From contig NZ_JNLH01000001.1 in the NCBI RefSeq assembly GCF_000703005.1, positions 2,349,001 to 2,413,000 on the forward strand: DNA of 64,000 nt. Reading direction: 5' to 3'. Below are positions 8,954-17,014 of the stretch, in pieces. Numbering within the stretch: the first letter of the stretch is position 1; each line of letters starts with the position of its first letter. The position numbers were made by a program, and so were the translations under genes. Under the pieces are notes generated by a model. That model did not search any database, had not been told where the DNA came from, and saw only the letters and a list, made by a program, of their open reading frames with translations. The stretch comes from Pseudobutyrivibrio ruminis HUN009. Its GTDB lineage: Bacteria > Bacillota > Clostridia > Lachnospirales > Lachnospiraceae.

Positions 8954-9100
8954 TAAAACTATTTGTTTTTTTCTACTACCCTTCAAAATATGTATTCGAT
9001 TTCGAACATTTTCTCGAACACTTTTCGATTTTATGTTCGAATCTTATATGTTACAATATATGAGTAGCTTGATAAATCAGCTACTAGAAAGAATCAAAAA

Positions 9101-9481
9101 ATGAATATTATAGCTAAGCTACATAAAGCTATTTATAACTGTGTCACAGAAGATATAGTAACAGATGATGTTATATTAACTAATGAACGACTACAACACA
9201 TAAAGCAACGCCATCCAAATGACTACAAGCTTTATCTTGAATATATTAAAACGACTGTCGAAGAACCAGACTACATTATTGAAGCTAATAAACCCAATAG
9301 TGCTGTTGCATTAAAGGATATTTTAATAGATGATAATATTCACCTAAAAGCTGTTGTTCGACTCGCAACATCTACAGATAATCCTGAGTATAAAAACTCA
9401 GTGATTACATTCCAAACCATTCGTGAAAAAGAATGGAAAAGACTTCTAAAGAATAAGGCTATTCTTTACAAGAAAAAATAG
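9101..9481 (+). CDS. PBECR-type nuclease-fold small protein (paralogue 1)
   Basis: The protein is 126 residues with no signal or membrane segment. The pattern IYNCVTEDIVTDDVILTNER, then HIKQRHPNDY, EEPDYIIE, and the closing LLKNKAILYKKK matches PBECR2/PBECR3-like domains (phage-Barnase-EndoU-ColicinE5/D-RelE-like nuclease fold). I cannot settle which subfamily. The conserved His in IKQRHP is a candidate active-site residue. A paralogue with the same motifs is at 20806-21213. Both are followed at once by the same kind of structured RNA. Activity is unproven; family members are predicted RNases or polyvalent-protein domains of phages and conjugative elements. Confidence 0.7.
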   Translation: MNIIAKLHKAIYNCVTEDIVTDDVILTNERLQHIKQRHPNDYKLYLEYIKTTVEEPDYIIEANKPNSAVALKDILIDDNIHLKAVVRLATSTDNPEYKNSVITFQTIREKEWKRLLKNKAILYKKK

Positions 9482-9497
9482 TCATGATATTATGATA

Positions 9498-9664
9498 ATA
9501 ACAAATACAAGGGTTTTGGAGGTAGAAGAATTCGTCCACGTCTACACGCCGATGGTTTGACAGGAGGTAACTCCGAGAGATGCGGGAGCTATTGGACGCC
9601 CGCCCAAAATCCTTGTTGCTTGTTATAAATAATCACGCCCAAGAGGTTTCTCTTGGGCGTTTTT
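9498..9664 (+). ncRNA. Structured RNA with kissing loops, copy 1
   Basis: It starts 16 bases after the stop of the PBECR-type gene. Closing helix: 9498-9504 with 9620-9626, 9508-9512 with 9611-9615 and 9514-9519 with 9604-9609. Inner hairpin P2: GTAGA 9522-9526 with TCTAC 9541-9545. Hairpin P4: GCGGG 9582-9586 with CCCGC 9599-9603. The P2 loop CGTCCA (9533-9538) can pair with TGGACG (9593-9598) in the P4 loop. A small GGAG-GTAA-CTCC hairpin sits between them. A terminator closes the unit. The RNA at 20660-20790 forms the same P1, P2, P4 and loop-loop helices with different bases. I do not recognise an Rfam family. Confidence 0.72.
9635..9664 (+). terminator. Terminator of structured RNA copy 1
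   Basis: An eleven-base stem (ACGCCCAAGAG with CTCTTGGGCGT) and a GTTT loop are followed by TTTTC on the plus strand. Confidence 0.85.
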
Positions 9665-9669
9665 CATGT

Positions 9670-10455
9670 CTAATTGTTTCTTATATATTTACACCTTGGA
9701 TAATTAGAACATCCGTAAAACTGATTGCCTGCATAGATTCCTTTTTTAGCTTGTCTTAATATCAAAGTTCCTCCACAACGTGGACACTTTTCGCCTTGTT
9801 GTTTCTCGTAAATCTTTTGAACATGAGCTCTTTTCGCTTCAGTAGTAGCACCCGTCAATGGCAAAAGCCTATTGTAGTACCTGTCTACTTCTTCCCTAGT
9901 ATATCTTGTAGGTGTTGAATTCCAAATACTCTTTATTAATTTCTTAAGGTCATTCTCGTAACAGATATATACATTATTCGCATTTACATTTATATTTTTT
10001 AATTCACAGTTGCTGCCAAATACAATAATCGATATCGCAGATATATCTCCTAAATAATGTTTTAAAGCTTTAATATGAGTATTATTTTGCCAAACAGGAT
10101 TATAAAACTTATATTTATTAACCTTACTACGGCCAAACCAAGCTCTTCCACCATAAAGCGTACTGGTCCACTCGCTCCTTCTATCGTCGCCAAAAATATA
10201 TCCGCTATAATTCTTACTTTCAATAACAAAAAAACCTTTGCATGTTATATATAACAAATCTATTTCCGAAGTAGAGCCATCTTCTCTGGGAACATAAATA
10301 TTCTTTAGGCAATAACCCTCGTATCCCCAAAAATATATGCTATAAAGGTCCTTTGCGATTTCATTTTCGCCTCTTTTTCCAATAGCTTCAGGTGTACTGT
10401 TTATTGCACTAAGTACAAATATTGAAATTAATCCTATAATAATTAATACTCCCAT
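9670..10455 (-). CDS. NERD-domain protein with C-terminal zinc finger
   Basis: The protein is 261 residues. An N-terminal hydrophobic segment (residues 2-17) is followed by a NERD nuclease-related domain at about 27-150: GKRGENEIA, then SEIDLLYIT and FFVIESKNYSG, with the E-x-K of a PD-(D/E)xK-like core. The C-terminus (about 222-258) is a topoisomerase-type four-cysteine zinc finger (CPRCGG, then GCSNYPRCKY). A membrane-tethered DNA-binding or DNA-cutting protein is likely. GGAGA precedes the ATG. Its 3' end faces the terminator of the structured RNA. Confidence 0.85.
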   Translation of the reverse strand: MGVLIIIGLISIFVLSAINSTPEAIGKRGENEIAKDLYSIYFWGYEGYCLKNIYVPREDGSTSEIDLLYITCKGFFVIESKNYSGYIFGDDRRSEWTSTLYGGRAWFGRSKVNKYKFYNPVWQNNTHIKALKHYLGDISAISIIVFGSNCELKNINVNANNVYICYENDLKKLIKSIWNSTPTRYTREEVDRYYNRLLPLTGATTEAKRAHVQKIYEKQQGEKCPRCGGTLILRQAKKGIYAGNQFYGCSNYPRCKYIRNN

Positions 10456-10492
10456 AAAAATTCTCCATGGTTTCTATACGCAAAAAGACCAC

Positions 10493-10699
10493 CTATTGGT
10501 AGTCTTTAACATTTAAAATCATCTCCTGCGCAATTTCCCTAGCTTTCTTTGGGAGCATTCGTTCCTTATATGCCAGATATTCTTCCACATCAGTGGTTTC
10601 AATCTTGCCCTCTCTCAGCGCAACTCGCAGCGACATATATAATTCGAAGTATTCATTTGCAGCTTCTTGATCATCTTTAACTGGTACCATAGCATCCAT
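10493..10699 (-). CDS. Small hypothetical protein, 68 aa
   Basis: This is a short helical protein (MDAMVPVKDDQEAANEYFEL) with no recognised domain. GGAGGGGTGA is well placed before the ATG, and the 42 bases upstream of that resemble the leader of the lipoprotein gene at 8899, which supports a real gene. It ends 37 bases before the NERD gene starts, so the two may be cotranscribed. Confidence 0.55.
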   Translation of the reverse strand: MDAMVPVKDDQEAANEYFELYMSLRVALREGKIETTDVEEYLAYKERMLPKKAREIAQEMILNVKDYQ

Positions 10700-10710
10700 A
10701 GCTCACCCCT

Positions 10711-10753
10711 CCATGGATTTATGATAGCACCAGCCTGTGATTAAAACGTTAAC
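10711..10753 (-). promoter_or_regulatory. Leader/promoter block shared with 8911-8953
   Basis: About 83% match by eye to the block upstream of the lipoprotein gene, with the same order TTAACG, TTTAATCACAG, GCTATCATA, ribosome site. Confidence 0.5.
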
Positions 10754-10810
10754 TGTCTCCTAGAGATGCAAGCTGTATTGACAACCATTTTGTAAAAATT
10801 GAACTCTATA

Positions 10811-11740
10811 TTAGTGATTAATCTGAAATAAATAAACCATTATAGGCATGGTAAGAATACATAACAAAGTAGACAAAATATTTATTGCGCTTGCGTATTC
10901 GGCATTTTTTGAATACAAAATGGCAAATTGATTTATTGTTGCAGCACATGGAGCACATGCTGCCAAAAAAGAGACAAGCATAACTGTATCTCCTCCTGGG
11001 ACAAAAGATTCAACTGGTAATAAGCTCATTATTAAAAGAATGACAAGAGGACATATGATCAAACGCATACATATTACGCCCCAGATTCTATTGTTAGAAA
11101 AGATGTTTTGTACTTTCATGCCCCCTAAAACCATTCCAACTATAATCATTGATACCGGACCAACCATATCTGCTAGGGAGGATATCACGGAAGATGCAAT
11201 TCCTGTAAATTTATAGTCGAAAACTAACATAAATAACCCTACTCCTATAGAGATAATATTTACATTAAGTAATATTTTCTTCCATGGAATGCCATCTTCT
11301 TTAGCAAACATTCCTCTTCCATGGGTCCATACGAATATATTAAAGACTGCAACAAATGCTGCAGAATAAACAACCCATTCATCACCGAGAACCGATCCGA
11401 CTATAGGTACTATTAGATTTCCACCATTAGAATATATAATAGATGCTCTTTCTACTTCGGTTGCGTTTGTAAGTCTTCCATATAGTTTGGCTATTATAAT
11501 GCAGACTATATGAATAATGACAGCATTAAATACTGCTAATAACAATCCTCTTATAACATTACCGGTAGCGTCTATTTGAAAGGCATTAATAATTATTGCA
11601 GGAGTCATAAGATAGATGCAAAGTTTTGTAACTACCTCTGAGTCTGTCGATTTCAAAATATTGCATCTAACAATTAAAAATCCCAAAATGATAAAAATAA
11701 AAAATTCTGCTATTTTCTTCGCAAGTAAGATACTTATCAC
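10811..11740 (-). CDS. AEC-family (auxin efflux carrier-type) transporter
   Basis: The protein is 309 residues with about ten hydrophobic segments arranged in two halves, as in AEC transporters. Visible family features are the conserved polar break in NGGNLIVPIVGSVLG (about residues 105-120) and the closing AACAPCAATINQFAILY. Bacterial relatives carry malate, malonate or other organic acids. It lies downstream of the glycerate kinase gene but a strong terminator at 11814-11845 separates them, so joint regulation is uncertain. A related organic-acid substrate is a reasonable guess only. Confidence 0.85.
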   Translation of the reverse strand: MISILLAKKIAEFFIFIILGFLIVRCNILKSTDSEVVTKLCIYLMTPAIIINAFQIDATGNVIRGLLLAVFNAVIIHIVCIIIAKLYGRLTNATEVERASIIYSNGGNLIVPIVGSVLGDEWVVYSAAFVAVFNIFVWTHGRGMFAKEDGIPWKKILLNVNIISIGVGLFMLVFDYKFTGIASSVISSLADMVGPVSMIIVGMVLGGMKVQNIFSNNRIWGVICMRLIICPLVILLIMSLLPVESFVPGGDTVMLVSFLAACAPCAATINQFAILYSKNAEYASAINILSTLLCILTMPIMVYLFQINH

Positions 11741-11813
11741 CTAATAATCCTCCCGTGAGTTTAATATATATTAGTTTATAATATAGTGTTCAAAGAAAAA
11801 AGAGGCGACATAT

Positions 11814-11845
11814 CTAAAAAAAGGACTCTGATTACTCAGAGTCCT
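11814..11845 (-). terminator. Terminator of the glycerate operon
   Basis: On the minus strand AGGACTCTGA, loop GTAA and TCAGAGTCCT are followed by seven T's, just after the glycerate kinase stop codon. Confidence 0.9.
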
Positions 11846-11851
11846 CAGTGA

Positions 11852-13087
11852 TTAGATATCAATCAATGCTATAGCAACATCATTCACGTTCGTTCCTGTT
11901 GCGCCAGTTATTATCAGACCATCAACTGCTTTTAATGCATTGTATGCATCATTATCTTTTAAAACATCATGTATGTTGATTCCTTTAGCCAGTAATTCTT
12001 GATGAGTCTCGTTATCAACATAGCCTCCAGCGGCATCTGTTGGGCCATCTGTTCCATCACTTCCAACTGATGCTACAGCAATGCCTCTATTTCCAGCTAT
12101 TCCTATAGCAGCGCTGAGTGCAAGTTCCTGATTTCTTCCACCCTTTCCTGTACCAGTAAGATGAACCACTGTCTCTCCACCAGCAATAATGGCAAGCCTT
12201 TCATTTTCTTTTGCTTTAGTCTTTGCGATGCTAGCAAGAAAACTTCCTGCTTCTCTTGCCTCGCAGCAAAGTTCATCGGTCAGAATAATAGGCTTGTAAC
12301 CTAACTTTCCACTGTTGCTAGCAGCAGCTCTACAAAGCTCTCGTACAGATCCCGTTATGTGAGTTTCAACATTATTTAATTCTTTAGGAGTTTCTTTATC
12401 TAATAGCTCTTCAGCTTCCTTAGAAAGCTTGATATTGTATTTACGAACTATTTCTTTTGCTTCATCACATGTAGAAAAATCAGGATATGCTGGACCACTT
12501 GCTATCATATCAAGTGGATCACCAACTATGTCGCTAAGCACAATACTAAATACTTTGGCTGGAGCACAAGCTAGAGCAAATCTACCGCCCTTTACTTTAC
12601 TAAGACGCTTGCGAATAGTGTTTATCTCTACTATATCTGCACCACTAGCAAGTAACTGCTTTGTAATATCTTGTAGTTCTTCACCAGAAATTAATGGCAA
12701 TTCAAACAGGGCACTTCCACCACCGGAAAGCAAAAAGATAACTGTATCTTCTTCTGCTAGGCCTTCCACTAATTCAATAGCTTTTTTTGTCGCATCAAAG
12801 CTATTTTGATCAGGTACTGGATGTCCTGCTTCAAAGCATTGTATCCCCTCAATGTTGCTTTTCACATGATCATATTTTGTTATTACAATGCCGCCATCTA
12901 ATCTTTTAAGAACCTTTTTTGCTGCTGCGGCCATTTGCCAAGCCGCCTTTCCAGCGGCTACTAGAATCACTTTACCTTTTCCATAAGAGAAATTGTTAAG
13001 AGCTCTAGTAACCGCCTCATCAGGCAGAACTTCTTTTATAGTGTTTTCAACAATATAATCAATATCATTCCTTAATTTCTGATTCAT
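11852..13087 (-). CDS. Glycerate 2-kinase (type 2, MOFRL/DUF4147 family)
   Basis: The protein is 411 residues, the usual length for type-2 glycerate kinases. Landmarks are VAAGKAAWQMA near residue 45, FLLSGGGSALFELP near 120, SDIVGDPLDMIASGP near 190, and the MOFRL region GKGGRNQELALSAA and SVGSDGTDGPTDAAGG (about 315-350). The enzyme phosphorylates D-glycerate to 2-phosphoglycerate, feeding lower glycolysis. It is 21 bases after a GntP-type permease and follows a CdaR-like regulator, matching the sugar-diacid/glycerate loci of other bacteria. A terminator follows at once. Confidence 0.92.
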   Translation of the reverse strand: MNQKLRNDIDYIVENTIKEVLPDEAVTRALNNFSYGKGKVILVAAGKAAWQMAAAAKKVLKRLDGGIVITKYDHVKSNIEGIQCFEAGHPVPDQNSFDATKKAIELVEGLAEEDTVIFLLSGGGSALFELPLISGEELQDITKQLLASGADIVEINTIRKRLSKVKGGRFALACAPAKVFSIVLSDIVGDPLDMIASGPAYPDFSTCDEAKEIVRKYNIKLSKEAEELLDKETPKELNNVETHITGSVRELCRAAASNSGKLGYKPIILTDELCCEAREAGSFLASIAKTKAKENERLAIIAGGETVVHLTGTGKGGRNQELALSAAIGIAGNRGIAVASVGSDGTDGPTDAAGGYVDNETHQELLAKGINIHDVLKDNDAYNALKAVDGLIITGATGTNVNDVAIALIDI

Positions 13088-13108
13088 AAAACTTCCTCGG
13101 TCATATTA

Positions 13109-14500
13109 TTAATGTATGAATAGGCTAAGAATAGCTATTTCAATAATAGCTGCGATACCCATAACAAGTGATGCTACTGTCCAGGTCTTGTAACCTCTTT
13201 CAGGAGTCATCTCACCAAAGTTTGTAACAACCCAATAGTAAGAATCGTTAGCATGCGATACTGTCATAGCACCTGCTCCGATTGCCATACATACAAGTGT
13301 TATCTGTGCTGGTGTAGTAAATCCAAGCACTGGAAGAAGTGGAGCTACAATACCAGCTGTTGTTGTAAGTGCTACTGTAGATGATCCCTGAGCACTCTTT
13401 AAGATAGCTGAAAGTAAGAATGGGAAAAAGATGCCCATTGCTGAAAGTACTGTTGCATGCTCTGAAATGTAGTTAACCATATCAGAAGAAGCGATAACTT
13501 TACCAAGTACACCACCAGCAGCTGTAATGAAAAGAATAGGACCAACTGTCTTTAAAGTATCATTTACGATGTCATAAAACTCATCAATCTTTTTAGCTCC
13601 GCAAAGCTGAATAACAGCAAAGATTGTACCAACTGCAAGAGCGATAATAGGTGTTCCTAAGAACTTGCAGATGTTAGCACCAGCGCCTGTTACCTTAGCC
13701 ATTGTAACAATTGAAGATAATGCCATAAGGATGATAGGAACGATAATAGGTGCAAGAGCTGAGAATCCATTTGGAAGCTTACCATACTCAGCAACTAATT
13801 CTTCGTATGTTTTGCTAACAGCATTTGTATCGAATTCATCATCAGCTTTAACCTTCTTGCCAATGAATGTAGCATAGAAATATGCTGCAATAAGTGGACA
13901 GATTGAACATACTAAACCAAGTCCAATTACAAGAAGTAAATTGTCACCAATTCCAAGTGTATTTGCTGCAGCAATTGGACCTGGTGTAGGAGGTATAAAT
14001 ACGTGTGATGTAAATAGACCAGCTGCAAGACCAACTGTCATTGCAACAGACGATGAAGCTGTTCTCTTTACTAAAGCTTTACGGATAGGGTTTAAGATTA
14101 CAAATCCTGAATCACAGAATACTGGGATTGAAACAACCCAACCCATAAGCTCCATAGCAAGTACAGGATGATTCTTGCCTACAATCTTAATTACTATGTC
14201 AGCAAGTTTTAAAGCTGCACCTGTTTTCTCCAAGATACTTCCTATTAAAGCACCAAGGATAATAACAATACCAATAGATGTGAATGTGCCAGAGAAGCCC
14301 TGACCAATTACAGTAGCTATACCAGCCTTTGTTGTTCCGTCCTCTAATGTGACATCAACAATAGGAATACCCGCTAACAGACCTAATACCAAAGAGATGC
14401 ACATAATTGAAATAAATGGGTGAATCTTGAATTTTGAGATCATAACAATCATTAATACGATTGCCAAAATAAAGATGATTATTAACGGAAATCCAGTCAT
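13109..14500 (-). CDS. GntP-family permease (gluconate/glycerate type)
   Basis: The protein is 463 residues, with about 12 or more membrane segments. Family motifs include PFISIMCISLVLGLLAGIPI, a pore-type segment HVFIPPTPGPIAAA (about 175-190) and SHANDSYYWVVTNFG near the C-terminus. GntP-family members are H+ symporters for gluconate, glycerate or related acids. The partner kinase makes glycerate the most likely substrate. GGGAGGGCGG precedes the ATG. A perfect palindrome at 14603-14619 lies in the gap behind the regulator gene and may be its operator. Confidence 0.9.
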   Translation of the reverse strand: MTGFPLIIIFILAIVLMIVMISKFKIHPFISIMCISLVLGLLAGIPIVDVTLEDGTTKAGIATVIGQGFSGTFTSIGIVIILGALIGSILEKTGAALKLADIVIKIVGKNHPVLAMELMGWVVSIPVFCDSGFVILNPIRKALVKRTASSSVAMTVGLAAGLFTSHVFIPPTPGPIAAANTLGIGDNLLLVIGLGLVCSICPLIAAYFYATFIGKKVKADDEFDTNAVSKTYEELVAEYGKLPNGFSALAPIIVPIILMALSSIVTMAKVTGAGANICKFLGTPIIALAVGTIFAVIQLCGAKKIDEFYDIVNDTLKTVGPILFITAAGGVLGKVIASSDMVNYISEHATVLSAMGIFFPFLLSAILKSAQGSSTVALTTTAGIVAPLLPVLGFTTPAQITLVCMAIGAGAMTVSHANDSYYWVVTNFGEMTPERGYKTWTVASLVMGIAAIIEIAILSLFIH

Positions 14501-14602
14501 GGAACCGCCCTCCCTTCTTAAAGCATTTATAAGATACTTTTATGATAAGGGAGGGCGTTATAGAATTTAATGTACTATCATTACAAAAAGAGCATTGATT
14601 TT

Positions 14603-14619
14603 TTGTGTTGAGAACACAA
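14603..14619. promoter_or_regulatory. Palindrome TTGTGTT-GAG-AACACAA, candidate operator
   Basis: A perfect seven-base inverted repeat with a 3-nt spacer lies between the regulator gene and the permease gene, about 100 bases before the permease start. It is a candidate binding site for the CdaR-like regulator. There is no following T-run, so it is not a standard terminator. Confidence 0.5.
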
Positions 14620-14623
14620 CACA

Positions 14624-15766
14624 TTATATATTGTATTTGTTCCTCTTCCTATACAAATAGGTGTAGAAACTCTCCAAAAAGCTTCTATCAGAAGCTTTAG
14701 CCACTGGATCTATATCCATCAATTCCTTGTATTTATTGTATCGATATACCAATGTATTCTTATGTATGAATAACTCCTGGGCTGCTTTATTAAAGTTAAA
14801 GTTATTTCTAATTAAAGCTCCAACTGTCTCTATGAAATCATCTATCTTTCCTTCCGGGAATTTGCTTTCAAAGATATAAAACATATTTGCCATATCTCTC
14901 ATTGGAGTAATGAAATGCAAATACTCTCCTACATGATCATAGAAGAAGACAGAGCTTCCCTCTGTTTTTATATATTCCTGTAACCATCTGCAATGTCTGT
15001 ATGCATAGTAATACCGCGCATAAGAATCTTGGAAACTGCCAATATAAAACTTCGCCTGAGTATCATTTTCTTTCATCCACCTAAGAACTGGGCTTAAATA
15101 CTCTCCAACTATGTATTTGTAATCAGAGAATAATTCGCTAACTGTGTCAGGCATAGTCTTAAATATGATAACTCTCTTTTCATCAAGAGCCAAAGAAACA
15201 TCTTTTAGAGTATGATAAGGACTCTTTTTAAGATGTACTAAAAAATCAGATGCATTAACCCCATCCATAATAGCTAAGATAGGAATTCTTATTCTCTCTT
15301 CAGGATAGCCAAGTTCCTCAGCCAACTCACGTATTTCCTGCGAATCTGCATACTCAACCTCAGTTAACATATGGATAAAACGTTCTTTTCGATTTTCACG
15401 TAGTCTAGCTTTTTCTTGCTGCTTTTCATAGCGAAGCATAGACTGAATTGCCATCTTTACAATCATTGCTACAGGTCTGACTTCCTCTGGCTCTCCAGTA
15501 AGACCAACTACTCCCTCTCGCCTTCCATCCATCTCAATTACCATGTTTATGCCTGGAAGAACGTTTGGAAACTGCTCAATGGTTGTAGTATCAACTATAT
15601 CCTCTTCCCCATGAACAATCCTGTAAGCAATCTCGTGATACTGCCCCACTCGCTCACTGTTTCTGCTTGCTATTATTACACCATCCTCATCCATAATGTT
15701 TACATTATATGAAGTGTATTCTGTTACCTGTTCAATAAACTTTTCCGCTAAAAGCTTACTAATCAT
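14624..15766 (-). CDS. CdaR-like sugar-diacid transcription regulator
   Basis: The protein is 380 residues. Residues 1-135 match the putative sugar-diacid recognition domain (LAEKFIEQVTEYTSYNVNIM, then GVVGLTGEPEEVRPVAMIVK). The middle is a GGDEF-like regulatory fold. The last 60 residues are a PucR/CdaR-type helix-turn-helix (NNFNFNKAAQELFIHKNTLVYR written in parts: FNKAAQELFIHKNTLVYRYN). Members activate glycerate, galactarate or glucarate genes. Here it is the first gene of a GntP-glycerate kinase locus and probably senses glycerate or a diacid. GGAGAAGGGAC precedes the ATG. Confidence 0.9.
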   Translation of the reverse strand: MISKLLAEKFIEQVTEYTSYNVNIMDEDGVIIASRNSERVGQYHEIAYRIVHGEEDIVDTTTIEQFPNVLPGINMVIEMDGRREGVVGLTGEPEEVRPVAMIVKMAIQSMLRYEKQQEKARLRENRKERFIHMLTEVEYADSQEIRELAEELGYPEERIRIPILAIMDGVNASDFLVHLKKSPYHTLKDVSLALDEKRVIIFKTMPDTVSELFSDYKYIVGEYLSPVLRWMKENDTQAKFYIGSFQDSYARYYYAYRHCRWLQEYIKTEGSSVFFYDHVGEYLHFITPMRDMANMFYIFESKFPEGKIDDFIETVGALIRNNFNFNKAAQELFIHKNTLVYRYNKYKELMDIDPVAKASDRSFLESFYTYLYRKRNKYNI

Positions 15767-15892
15767 GTCCCTTCTCCCTTTCCATCATCCTATACCTAAA
15801 TATGCTTACAGAAATTCCAGTTGATGGGATTAAGCTTGATTATGTTTTCCTAAAAAACACTAAGAACTGCCACGTATTATTCTGCCATTTAA

Positions 15893-16204
15893 CTAGCAAC
15901 CTTTTTTGCCAGCTTTATGATCCTCGATAGAGCAAGAAGATGTACCATCGTATTCAACAAGTCCTGCATCTGCTGGGTCAAGACTGATTCTTCCATCCTC
16001 AAATACAAAACATGGAATTCCTATATCTCCTATTTCCTTTGAATGGTCAAACTCAGGTCTGTTATCTCTCATATCCATAAACTCATGCATATTTTGAACA
16101 TGCTGACCTATATCTATATATTGAAACTGATCTTCCTTTCCCTGAATCTGTGGCTGCAGAAAGTCACAGTAAGGGCATGTGTGCATTCCGTATATCTTAA
16201 TCAT
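15893..16204 (-). CDS. Glutaredoxin-like protein
   Basis: The protein is 103 residues and begins IKIYGMHTCPYCDFL, giving a CPYC redox motif at about residues 11-14 after the first strand. The cis-proline is visible in IGIPCFVFEDG. The C-terminus ends with extra cysteines (SSCS and KKGC), as in the small glutaredoxin-related proteins (COG4545) of Clostridia. It probably reduces disulfides in the cytoplasm. AGGAGG precedes the ATG. It stands alone between the regulator gene and the DUF3990 cassette. Confidence 0.82.
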   Translation of the reverse strand: MIKIYGMHTCPYCDFLQPQIQGKEDQFQYIDIGQHVQNMHEFMDMRDNRPEFDHSKEIGDIGIPCFVFEDGRISLDPADAGLVEYDGTSSCSIEDHKAGKKGC

Positions 16205-16262
16205 AGTATGTCCTCCTAATTAAAAAATTTATAAATGCATTATACACTTAATTGGGTAAAAT

Positions 16263-16288
16263 AAAAAATGCCCTGATTGCTCAGGGCA
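16263..16288 (-). terminator. Terminator of the DUF3990 cassette
   Basis: On the minus strand TGCCCTGA, loop GCAA and TCAGGGCA are followed by six T's, just after the last gene of the cassette. Confidence 0.88.
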
Positions 16289-16304
16289 AAATAATATATC
16301 TTAT

Positions 16305-16532
16305 TTACTTATCAAAAAGCTCCGGTTCTGTCTCTTTCAATATGTCCGCAAGAACCTTATAATCCAAGTATTGTATTCCCTCATTACCTTGATTTATTTT
16401 ATTAGAAAGTTTGCTCCCATAATATATAGCCATGGCTTTCTCTAAAGAAATATTATTTTCATCAGCTATATAAGAAATCAGCCTTTCTTCTAAGCTTTCC
16501 TGATATACTTGTTCCAGTACTCTATCATCCAT
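16305..16532 (-). CDS. Small helical protein, third gene of DUF3990 cassette
   Basis: This is a 75-residue acidic, helical protein (MDDRVLEQVYQESLEERL, then ISLEKAMAIYYGSKLSNKI). I do not recognise a named domain. Its ATG overlaps the stop of the DUF3990 gene by one base, so translation is coupled. A strong terminator follows. The position suggests an antitoxin or immunity role for the neighbouring ADP-ribosyltransferase-like protein, but this is inference. Confidence 0.7.
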   Translation of the reverse strand: MDDRVLEQVYQESLEERLISYIADENNISLEKAMAIYYGSKLSNKINQGNEGIQYLDYKVLADILKETEPELFDK

Positions 16533-17014
16533 TATTTTACCTCATAAGAACAATTAAAAGTCAACAGACTATCTATAGCTTTTTGAGAAATAAAAGCTAT
16601 CTGATCATAAGTTTCATATACCTTAATTTCTTTTAAAGCTCTATCTCTATCCCAAATGCCTTGATGATACATATCCACTACTCTAAAAACTTTATCATCA
16701 GCTACTTTTCCCATAATGATATCATATTGTTTGTATTCTTCAGCTCCATCACGGCAAGCACAAACAAAATCTATCCATTCAGTCAAATCATCAGGAAAAG
16801 TCTTAATTATAAAACTATCAGTGCCTTCTTTCATATCATAACAGTTGACAACAGCCACATCCTTATCGAAAATATCAGCTTTTCTTTTAGCCCATTTTTC
16901 TGCCTGTTCCTTAACTGTGGTAATATAAAAACCTTTACCAAAATCCAAAGGTCTATAAGAATGATTGATATCTGGCTTTTCAATTACATCTATTCCACCA
17001 TGGTAGACAATCAT
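16532..17014 (-). CDS. DUF3990 protein, ADP-ribosyltransferase-like fold
   Basis: The protein is 160 residues. The opening MIVYHGGIDVIEKPDI followed by RPLDFGKGFYITT is the hallmark of DUF3990: an H-G turn, then F-G-x-G-F-Y, as in ART-type NAD-binding folds. A later DMKEGTDSFIIKTF and the closing polar helices also fit. It overlaps the upstream DUF3791 gene by four bases (ATGA) and the downstream gene by one. DUF3990 proteins are suspected toxins that may modify a target with ADP-ribose; activity has not been shown to my knowledge. The tight three-gene layout is that of a toxin-antitoxin-like cassette. Confidence 0.82.
   Translation of the reverse strand: MIVYHGGIDVIEKPDINHSYRPLDFGKGFYITTVKEQAEKWAKRKADIFDKDVAVVNCYDMKEGTDSFIIKTFPDDLTEWIDFVCACRDGAEEYKQYDIIMGKVADDKVFRVVDMYHQGIWDRDRALKEIKVYETYDQIAFISQKAIDSLLTFNCSYEVK

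Noticed and set aside
9498..9664. Structured RNA as 6S, SRP or guanidine-I riboswitch RNA
   Set aside because: The signature segments of these families are missing; CCGAGAG alone is too short. The RNA also lies downstream of a gene and ends at its own terminator with no gene behind it on that strand.
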